Below, piece after piece: positions 57,982-64,000 of a stretch of DNA of 64,000 nt. Each line of letters begins with the position of its first letter. Position 1 is the first letter of the stretch. Source of the stretch: Arsenicicoccus dermatophilus. Lineage in GTDB: Bacteria > Actinomycetota > Actinomycetes > Actinomycetales > Dermatophilaceae. A program made the position numbers and the translations under genes. The stretch lies in the NCBI RefSeq assembly GCF_022568795.1, contig NZ_JAKZHU010000001.1, positions 1,798,001 to 1,862,000 of the forward strand, in the 5' to 3' direction. Below the pieces are notes generated by a model. It was not told where the DNA came from and made no database searches. It saw only the letters and a program-made list of their open reading frames with translations.

Positions 57982-60681
57982 TCAGTGCTCCGCGTCCTGC
58001 CAGGACCGCCCGACGCCGACGTGCACGTCGAGGGGGACGTCCATCTCGACGGCGGCGCCCATCTCCCGACGCACCAGGGCCTCCACGGTCTCCCGCTCGC
58101 CCGGTGCCACCTCGAGCAGCAGCTCGTCGTGGACCTGCAGCAGCATCCGCGAGCGCAGGCCCTCGGCGCGCAGCGCCCGGTCGATGCCGAGCATGGCGAG
58201 CTTGACGATGTCGGCCGCCGAGCCCTGGATCGGCGCGTTCAGCGCCATCCGCTCGGCCATCTCGCGGCGGTTGCGGTTGTCGCTGGTCAGGTCCGGCAGG
58301 TAGCGCCGGCGCCCGAGGATGGTGGCGGTGTAGCCCGTGGTGCGCGCCTCCGCCACGATCTCGCGCAGGTAGTCGCGAACCCCGCCGAAGCGCTCGAAGT
58401 AGCCGTCCATGAGCCCCTGCGCCTCGCCGGTGGAGATCCGCAGCTGCTTGGACAGCCCGAAGGCGGACAGCCCGTAGGCCAGGCCGTAGCTCATGGCCTT
58501 GACCTTGGCGCGCATCGCCGGCGTCACGTCGCCCGGATCGACCTGGAAGACCCGCGACCCGACGAAACGGTGCAGGTCCTCCCCCGACCGGAAGGCCTCG
58601 ACGAGGCCGGCGTCGCCGGACAGGTGCGCCATGATCCGCATCTCGATCTGGCTGTAGTCCGCCGACATGAGGGACTCGAACTCGACGTGCTCCCCGCCCT
58701 CGCGTCCCCGGCCCACCACGAAGACCGACCGGATCCGGCGGCCCTCCTCGGTGCGGATGGGGACGTTCTGCAGGTTGGGCTCGGTGGAGCTGAGCCGGCC
58801 GGTCGCCGCGACGGTCTGCAGGTAGGTCGTGTGGATGCGGCCGTCCTCGGCCACCGACTTGCGCAGGCCCTCGATGGTGGAGCGCAGCTTGGCGGCGTCC
58901 CGGTGCCGCAGCAGCGCCTCCAGGAAGGGGTGCGGCTCGCGCTCGTACAGGTCCTTGAGCGCCTCGGCATCGGTGGTGTAGCCGGTCTTGGTCCTCTTGG
59001 TGCGCGGCATGCCCAGGGTCTCGAACAGCACCGTCTGCAGCTGCTTGGGCGAGCCCAGGTTGACGGTGTCGTCGCCGATGGCGTCGTGGGCGTCCTGCTG
59101 GGCGGCGCGCACCTGGTCACCGAACTCGCTCTCGAGCGTGGCGAGCCCCTCCTGGTCCACGCCGATCCCGTCACGCTCCATCTCGGCGAGGACCCGCAGC
59201 AGGGGCAGCTCCACGTCCGTGAGCAGCGCCCGCTGGCCGGTGCGCTCCAGCTCGGCCTCGAGGACCTCGGCGAGGTCGACCACGGCACGGGCCCGCACCA
59301 TGGCGGTCTGCGCCTCGGCGTCCTGGTCGGCGGAGAAGTCGAGCATGCCCTGCGCAGAGCCGGTGCCGTCCACGGTGAGCTCGCGGTGCAGGTGCCGCAG
59401 CGCCAGGTCGGCCAGGTCGTAGGAACGCTGGTCGGGGCGCACGAGGTAGGCCGCCAGGGCGGTGTCCACGTCCACCCCGGCCACCTCGGGGAATCCTCTG
59501 GCCCACAGGGCCTGCAGCTGGCCCTTGGCCTCGTGCAGCACCAGGGTGGCGGCCGGGTCGGCGAGCCACCGTCCCAGGGCGGTCTCGTCGTCGGGCGTGA
59601 GGTCCTGGGCGGCGGCGTAGGCCCCGGAGCCGTCCGGCGCGGCGAGGGCCAGACCGTCGACGTCACGGGTCCCCCTCGCCCACCGACCCACGACGACCAG
59701 GCCGCAGCGGCCGGTGGCGGCATGCTCGGCGAGCCAGCCGCCCAGCTCCCCGGGGGCGAGGGTCGCCCCGTCGATCGCGAAGCCGCTCTCGGCCTCGGGC
59801 GCGGCCGACTCGACCGTCGCGAACAGGCGGTCGCGCAGCACCCGGAACTCCAGGCCGTCGAAGACCCGGTGCACCTCGTCGCGCTCCCAGTTGGCGCGGG
59901 CGAGGTCGTCGATCGTGATCGGGAGCTCGACGTCGCGGACCAGCTGGTTGAGGCGCCGGTTGCGCAGGACCTGGTCCAGGTGGGTGCGCAGGGACTCGCC
60001 GGCCTTGCCCTTGATCTCGTGCACATGCTCGACGATGCCCGCGAGGTCCCCGTACGCGGTGATCCACTTGGCGGCGGTCTTGGGACCTACGCCAGGCACG
60101 CCGGGCAGGTTGTCGGAGGTCTCCCCCACCAGGGCGGCCAGGTCGCTGTAGCGCGACGGCGGCACGAGGTACTTCGTCTCCACCGCGGCGGGGTCCATCC
60201 GCCATACCTCCGACACCCCCCGGACGGGGTAGAGCAAGGTCGTGCGGTCGTCCACCAGCTGGAAGGCGTCACGGTCCCCGGAGCAGATGACCACCTCGTC
60301 GATGCCGGCCTCGCGGGCCTGGGTGGTGAGCGTGGCGATGATGTCGTCCGCCTCGAAGCCCTCGACCGACAGGTGCCGGATCCTCAGGGCGTCCAGGACC
60401 TCCTGCACCAGCGAGACCTGCCCCTTGAACTCGTCCGGCGTCGCGGAACGCCCGGCCTTGTACTCGGCGTACTCCGCCATGCGGAAGGTCTGCCGCGACA
60501 GGTCGAAGGCCACCGCCACGTGCGTCGGTTGCTCGTCGCGCAGGAGGTTGATGAGCATGGACGTGAAGCCGTAGACGGCGTTGGTGGTCTGTCCGGTGCT
60601 CGTCGAGAAGTTCTCGGCGGGCAGGGCGAAGAACGCGCGGTAGGCCAGGGAGTGTCCGTCGAGGAGCAGGAGTCGGGTCAC
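57982..60681 (-). CDS. polA: DNA polymerase I, probably without proofreading
   Basis: 899 residues. 5' nuclease domain (LLLLDGHSLAYRAFFALP, VEGFEADDIIATL, GVGPKTAAKW, 1-300), a degenerate exonuclease-like middle (about 315-500) and the polymerase core with SADYSQIEMRIMAHLS, the YGLAYGLSAFGLSK finger and QVHDELLLE. Exonuclease motif I (Asp-x-Glu) is missing, so 3'-5' proofreading is probably lost, as in mycobacteria. The GTG at 60681 is seven bases after TAGGCT, part of a damage-type promoter; the open frame to 60906 is not used. Fills gaps in excision repair. Confidence 0.97.
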   Translation of the reverse strand: MTRLLLLDGHSLAYRAFFALPAENFSTSTGQTTNAVYGFTSMLINLLRDEQPTHVAVAFDLSRQTFRMAEYAEYKAGRSATPDEFKGQVSLVQEVLDALRIRHLSVEGFEADDIIATLTTQAREAGIDEVVICSGDRDAFQLVDDRTTLLYPVRGVSEVWRMDPAAVETKYLVPPSRYSDLAALVGETSDNLPGVPGVGPKTAAKWITAYGDLAGIVEHVHEIKGKAGESLRTHLDQVLRNRRLNQLVRDVELPITIDDLARANWERDEVHRVFDGLEFRVLRDRLFATVESAAPEAESGFAIDGATLAPGELGGWLAEHAATGRCGLVVVGRWARGTRDVDGLALAAPDGSGAYAAAQDLTPDDETALGRWLADPAATLVLHEAKGQLQALWARGFPEVAGVDVDTALAAYLVRPDQRSYDLADLALRHLHRELTVDGTGSAQGMLDFSADQDAEAQTAMVRARAVVDLAEVLEAELERTGQRALLTDVELPLLRVLAEMERDGIGVDQEGLATLESEFGDQVRAAQQDAHDAIGDDTVNLGSPKQLQTVLFETLGMPRTKRTKTGYTTDAEALKDLYEREPHPFLEALLRHRDAAKLRSTIEGLRKSVAEDGRIHTTYLQTVAATGRLSSTEPNLQNVPIRTEEGRRIRSVFVVGRGREGGEHVEFESLMSADYSQIEMRIMAHLSGDAGLVEAFRSGEDLHRFVGSRVFQVDPGDVTPAMRAKVKAMSYGLAYGLSAFGLSKQLRISTGEAQGLMDGYFERFGGVRDYLREIVAEARTTGYTATILGRRRYLPDLTSDNRNRREMAERMALNAPIQGSAADIVKLAMLGIDRALRAEGLRSRMLLQVHDELLLEVAPGERETVEALVRREMGAAVEMDVPLDVHVGVGRSWQDAEH

Positions 60682-60688
60682 GCATGGC

Positions 60689-60711
60689 AGCCTAGGCCGT
60701 ATGTCTGACAC
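60689..60711 (-). promoter_or_regulatory. RecA-NDp/PafBC-like promoter of polA
   Basis: Minus strand: GTGTCAGAC (60711-60703), eight bases, -10 TAGGCT (60694-60689), seven bases, GTG. It overlaps the first codons of the divergent thioesterase gene. Confidence 0.55.
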
Positions 60712-61216
60712 ACCTCCCGCCCGGCGCACCGCCGCCCACGAGTCCGCCGCCGAGCAGGCCCACCCGGAGCCGGGGAGCGGGCCCTCCCTGGGCCCGGAGG
60801 AGCTGCGCGCCATGGCCGACGGCACCCTCATCGAGCGGATGGGGCTGCAGATCTTCCAGGCCGCGCCCGAGCGCTGCGTCGGGACGATGCCGGTGGCGGG
60901 CAACACCCAGCCCTACGGCCTGCTGCACGGCGGGGCATCGGTCGTCCTCGCGGAGACCCTGGGCAGCGTCGCGGCGATGCTGGCGGCGGGACCAGGGCGG
61001 TATGCCGTGGGCGTGGACATCAGCGCCACGCACCACCGCGCCACCCGCGAGGGGGTCGTCACCGGCGTCGCCACCGCCGTGCACCTGGGACGGACCACCG
61101 CGTGCTACGAGATCGTTATCACCGACGAGCGCGACCGCCGCGTGTGCACCTCGCGCCTCACCTGCGCGCTGCGCGACGCCGAGCCCGCCGCAGACCACCT
61201 GTCCGGGCCGGCCTGA
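60701..61216 (+). CDS. PaaI-family hotdog thioesterase
   Basis: 171 residues; hotdog fold with NTQPYGLLHGGASVVLAETLGSVAA, the helix carrying the catalytic acid, and VGVDISATHHRATREG. The N-terminal 35 residues are an extra, low-complexity stretch. Splits acyl- or aryl-CoA thioesters. Divergent from polA with only 19 bases between starts; CAGCCT lies seven bases before the ATG. Confidence 0.9.
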   Translation: MSDTPPARRTAAHESAAEQAHPEPGSGPSLGPEELRAMADGTLIERMGLQIFQAAPERCVGTMPVAGNTQPYGLLHGGASVVLAETLGSVAAMLAAGPGRYAVGVDISATHHRATREGVVTGVATAVHLGRTTACYEIVITDERDRRVCTSRLTCALRDAEPAADHLSGPA

Positions 61217-61241
61217 GCCGACCGGCCCGCAGGTCGGTGGG

Positions 61242-61838
61242 TCAGCCGACGTTGGTGTGGGCCGGGAGCACCTCGAGCGGCTGGGTCAGGCCGGTGCGGG
61301 CCCGCTGGGTGCGGCGCCGGGCCAGCACCCGGTCGAAGGGACGCACGTCCTCGCCCGCCAGCCGGCGCCGCAGCGAGGCCGGGGTGCTGATCCGCCGGGT
61401 CACGGTGGCGGTGAAGCCCAGCCGGGCGAAGAAGCGGTTGAGGTCCCGCGCCTGGCTCGGGACGTTGGAGACGACCTGGGTGGCGCCCGTCTGCTCGGAC
61501 AGGGTGGCGGCGCGGGCGAGCAAGGCCCGGGCCAGGCCTCGGTTGCGGTAGTCCGGGTGGACGTAGAGGGCCTCCACGGTCACCGTGGTGGAGTCCGTCA
61601 ACGGGCTGAGGGGATTGGTCGTCGCGAGCATGAAGCCCACGAGGTGGCCGTCCTGGTGGCTGGCGTAGGCGTGGACGCAGGAGCGGCCCAGCACCTGGGC
61701 GAGACGCTCGAGGGACACGGGACGGGCACCGAGCTCGAAGCCCGGGCCGCCCTCGGCGAGGGCGTCGTTCCACAGGGAGTAGAGCTCGTCGATGTCGCAG
61801 CTCTCGACGGGGCGAACCCCGGTCCAGGACCGAGCCAT
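61242..61838 (-). CDS. GNAT-family N-acetyltransferase
   Basis: 198 residues. Acetyl-CoA binding motif A: VEALYVHPDYRNRGLARALLARA. GGAGG five bases before the ATG at 61838 sets the start; the longer frame is discarded. Substrate unknown (protein N-terminus or small amine). CATATT near 61914 may be a -10 giving a leader of about 70 bases. Confidence 0.87.
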   Translation of the reverse strand: MARSWTGVRPVESCDIDELYSLWNDALAEGGPGFELGARPVSLERLAQVLGRSCVHAYASHQDGHLVGFMLATTNPLSPLTDSTTVTVEALYVHPDYRNRGLARALLARAATLSEQTGATQVVSNVPSQARDLNRFFARLGFTATVTRRISTPASLRRRLAGEDVRPFDRVLARRRTQRARTGLTQPLEVLPAHTNVG

Positions 61839-62017
61839 CACTACCTCCAGGGTGCTCACACAGCGAACGTCGCCGGCCGTTGGCGAAGCCTCCCCCGAAG
61901 CTCTCCGCGCCCCAATATGGCACTTCTCGCCCCGGTTGGGTAGCCCCACCCCCCGCGGGTCGGCGACCGGCCCGGCCCGCGGGACGGCAGCCTGCCGGCG
62001 CGCCCTAGGCTGCACCC

Positions 62018-62785
62018 ATGCAGGCTGCCTTCCCCGGACTCGGAACGCTCGTCAACGTGCTCACCGTCCTGGTCGGAGGGGGTCTCGGGATGCTCGTGGG
62101 ACACCGGCTCCCGGAGCGCACCCGATCGCTGGTCACGGACTGCCTGGGCCTGACGACGGTCATCATGGCGCTGCTGTCCGCCTGGGAGGTGTCCAACCCC
62201 CGGCTGCAGTCCGCTGTCGGCACCGGCGCCCCCATGCTGGTGGTGCTGGGCTCGCTGGTCGGCGGGGCGCTGATCGGCTCGGCCCTGGGGATCGAGCGGC
62301 GCCTGGAGGGCCTGGCGGGCTCGGTGCAGGCCCTCGTGGCCCGGCATACCGCCGCCGGGGACACCGGCGCCGAGCGGGAGCGCTTCATCGAGGGCTGGTT
62401 GACCGCCTCGCTGCTGTTCTGCGTCGGACCGCTGACCATCCTGGGCTCGCTCAACGACGGCCTGGGGCGGGGCATCGACCAGCTGGTGCTCAAGGCCACG
62501 CTGGACGGCTTCGCGGCGCTCGCCTTCGCGTCGACCTTCGGGGTGGGGGTGCTGGCGTCCGCCGCGTCGATCGCGCTCGTGCAGGGCCTGCTGACGCTGG
62601 TGGGGGTGCTGCTGGGGTCCGTGCTGCCCGAAGCCCACATCGCCGCGCTCACGGCCACGGGCGGGCTGCTCCTGGTGGGTATCTCGCTGCGGCTGCTGCG
62701 GATCCGGGACATCCCGGTGGGCGACCTGCTCCCGGCTCTGCTGGTCGCCCCGCTCCTGACCCAGGTGGTCGTCGCCCTGCGGTGA
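62018..62785 (+). CDS. DUF554 membrane protein
   Basis: 255 residues, about seven helices. GLGTLVNVLTVLVGGGLGMLVGHRLPER and FIEGWLTASLLFCVGPLTILGSLNDGL are DUF554 (YdfK) hallmarks. Function unknown, possibly transport. TAGGCT six bases before the ATG fits a leaderless mRNA. Confidence 0.92.
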   Translation: MQAAFPGLGTLVNVLTVLVGGGLGMLVGHRLPERTRSLVTDCLGLTTVIMALLSAWEVSNPRLQSAVGTGAPMLVVLGSLVGGALIGSALGIERRLEGLAGSVQALVARHTAAGDTGAERERFIEGWLTASLLFCVGPLTILGSLNDGLGRGIDQLVLKATLDGFAALAFASTFGVGVLASAASIALVQGLLTLVGVLLGSVLPEAHIAALTATGGLLLVGISLRLLRIRDIPVGDLLPALLVAPLLTQVVVALR

Positions 62786-62824
62786 CGCCGGCTCCCGCCG
62801 ACGGCCGAGATGCGCCGGCCGGGG

Positions 62825-63433
62825 CTACTTCTTGGCCTTGTCGTCGCCCATGCCGGTGATGACGGCGTCGGCGACCTGCCGCATGCCCATCCGACGGTCC
62901 ATCGCGGTCTTCTGGATCCAGCGGAAGGCGTCGGCCTCGCTGAGCTTGAGCTTGGCCATCAGCACCCCCTTGGCCCGGTCGACGGCCTTGCGGGTCTCGA
63001 GCCGGTCGGACAGGTCCGCGATCTCGGACTCGAGCGCCTGGTACTCCGCCCAGCGCGACACCGCGATGTCGATGGCGGGGGCCAGGTCGGCGGCGGTGAA
63101 GGGCTTGACGATGTAGGCCATGACCCCGGCGTCCCGGGCTCGCTCCACGAGCTCGGTCTGGCTGAACGCGGTGAGCATGACGACGGGGCAGATCTTGGCG
63201 TTGCCGATCTGCTCGGCGGCCGAGATGCCGTCCAGCACCGGCATCTTCACGTCCATGATGACGACATCGGGCCGGTGCTCCTGGGCGAGCTCCACCGCCT
63301 GCTCACCGTTGCTGGCCTGACCGACGATCTCGTGCCCTGCGTCGCGGAGCATCTCCACGAGGTCTAGGCGGATGAGGGCCTCGTCTTCGGCGACGAGGAT
63401 GCGGCGGCCGGTCGGTGCAGAGTGGTCAGTCAC
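62825..63433 (-). CDS. pdtaR: ANTAR-domain response regulator PdtaR
   Basis: 202 residues. Receiver domain [20 protein letters not shown] with phosphoacceptor Asp in [13 protein letters not shown] and Lys in YIVKPF, then a coiled linker and a C-terminal ANTAR RNA-binding domain ([32 protein letters not shown]). In mycobacteria it is the partner of kinase PdtaS and acts as an antiterminator; no PdtaS gene is in the window. GTG at 63433 is seven bases after TAGGGT. Confidence 0.95.
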   Translation of the reverse strand: MTDHSAPTGRRILVAEDEALIRLDLVEMLRDAGHEIVGQASNGEQAVELAQEHRPDVVIMDVKMPVLDGISAAEQIGNAKICPVVMLTAFSQTELVERARDAGVMAYIVKPFTAADLAPAIDIAVSRWAEYQALESEIADLSDRLETRKAVDRAKGVLMAKLKLSEADAFRWIQKTAMDRRMGMRQVADAVITGMGDDKAKK

Positions 63434-63479
63434 CCGACCTACCCTAGACCGCGACGCCGAGCGGACGCGAGACGGCACG

Positions 63480-63516
63480 GCACGGGCCGCGATCCCTGAG
63501 GGATCGCGGCCCGTGC
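63480..63516 (-). terminator. Terminator after tRNA-Leu
   Basis: GCACGGGCCGCGATCCC and its exact complement (17 pairs) over the loop TGA, three bases past the tRNA's CCA. It also lies upstream of pdtaR, insulating it. Confidence 0.8.
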
Positions 63517-63519
63517 TGC

Positions 63520-63605
63520 TGGTGCCGAGGGCGGGACTCGAACCCGCACGCCCTTGCGGACGGAGCATTTTGAGTGCTCTGTGTCTGCCGTTCCACCACC
63601 CCGGC
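63520..63605 (-). tRNA. tRNA-Leu(CAA)
   Basis: Class II tRNA with a long variable arm. Acceptor GCCGGGG pairs with CCTCGGC (one G-U), anticodon loop CTCAAAA gives CAA (codon UUG), T arm GGGTTCGAGTCCC. The 3' CCA is encoded (63522-63520). Confidence 0.95.
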
Positions 63606-63653
63606 GTGGGTGAGCCCGCCCATGCTAGCGGCAGCACGGGCGGGCTCGTCGAC

Positions 63654-64000
63654 TCAGCCGAAGGTGTGGTCGGCGGTGCGTCCCAGTCGGTGGTGGACCA
63701 TGTCGCCCATGCGGTGGACCCGCACGGAGTTGGTCGATCCGGACACGCCCGGCGGCGTGCCGGCGACGATCACGACGTAGTCGCCCTCCTCGACACGGCC
63801 CGCGGCGAGCAGCGCCAGGTCGACCTGGTTGACCATCTCGTCGGTGTGCGTGGCACCGGGGACGAGGAAGGTCTCGACGCCCCAGGACAGGGACAGCCGC
63901 GAGCGGGTGGCCTGCTCGGGGCTGAAGGCCAGCACCGGGATGTTGCAGCGCAGCCGGGACAGCAGGCGGGCGGACTTGCCGGACTGGGTGAAGGTGACGA
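63654..64000 (-). CDS. pyk: Pyruvate kinase, C-terminal part (cut by window end)
   Basis: The C-terminal allosteric domain only: [22 protein letters not shown] at the window edge, then the [31 protein letters not shown] end. It makes ATP and pyruvate from phosphoenolpyruvate. The start and catalytic barrel are beyond position 64000. Confidence 0.93.
   Translation of the reverse strand, partial: VTFTQSGKSARLLSRLRCNIPVLAFSPEQATRSRLSLSWGVETFLVPGATHTDEMVNQVDLALLAAGRVEEGDYVVIVAGTPPGVSGSTNSVRVHRMGDMVHHRLGRTADHTFG

Overview
The window is ordinary high-GC actinobacterial chromosome. There are no phage genes, insertion sequences, CRISPR arrays or plasmid functions. The gene content (WhiA, an ANTAR regulator of the PdtaR type, a mycothiol-type DinB protein, HemQ, the uvrC-rapZ-yvcK-whiA-gap-pgk-tpiA order, CoaE fused to a GrpB-like domain) points to Actinomycetia. 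I would guess Micrococcales near Intrasporangiaceae, but that is inference.

Layout. 1-6.1 kb: a sulfhydrylase (metY-like), a 60-residue zinc-finger-like protein, thrS, a small MOSC protein, tRNA-Val and a SigB/SigF-type sigma factor. 6.2-11.2 kb: two related tRNA clusters (Gly-Val and Gly-Cys-Val) on either side of a class A penicillin-binding protein and an unrecognised membrane-anchored partner. 11.5-20.4 kb: glgX, a PPK2 polyphosphate kinase, a membrane-anchored hydrolase, DNA ligase C, a small HTH-like protein, a LigD-type polymerase, msrB and hemQ. 20.4-28.9 kb: glycolytic tpiA-pgk-gap, then whiA-yvcK-rapZ-uvrC. 28.9-36.3 kb: a decayed gene, a zinc-ribbon membrane protein, uvrA, and a mycothiol-type detoxification pair. 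36.3-38.7 kb: threonine degradation (tdh-kbl). 38.7-41.6 kb: a beta-lactamase-like protein, an EamA exporter, and a frameshifted terC behind a probable manganese riboswitch. 41.7-51.5 kb: uvrB, coaE, asparaginase and a ugpABCEQ-type glycerol-3-phosphate operon. 51.7-64 kb: rpsA, a methyltransferase, fhs, a cation exchanger, polA with a Nudix gene, a thioesterase, GNAT and DUF554 genes, pdtaR, tRNA-Leu and the end of pyruvate kinase.

The most interesting layer is regulatory. uvrA, uvrB, uvrC and polA each carry, just before a leaderless start, a copy of the RecA/LexA-independent DNA-damage promoter motif known from mycobacteria (RecA-NDp, read by PafBC). That gives a four-gene excision-repair regulon inside one window. 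The ugp operon has a tandem GTTCAC repeat of PHO-box type over its -35 region, which fits phosphate-starvation control. terC has a yybP-ykoY-like leader. Many other genes also have an A..T-type -10 hexamer exactly 6 or 7 bases before the start codon, so leaderless transcription seems common and was used here to choose starts.

Coordinates of starts were corrected from the longest open frames where ribosome-binding sites, overlaps or -10 spacing supported it. Promoters and RNA elements are read by eye and untested.
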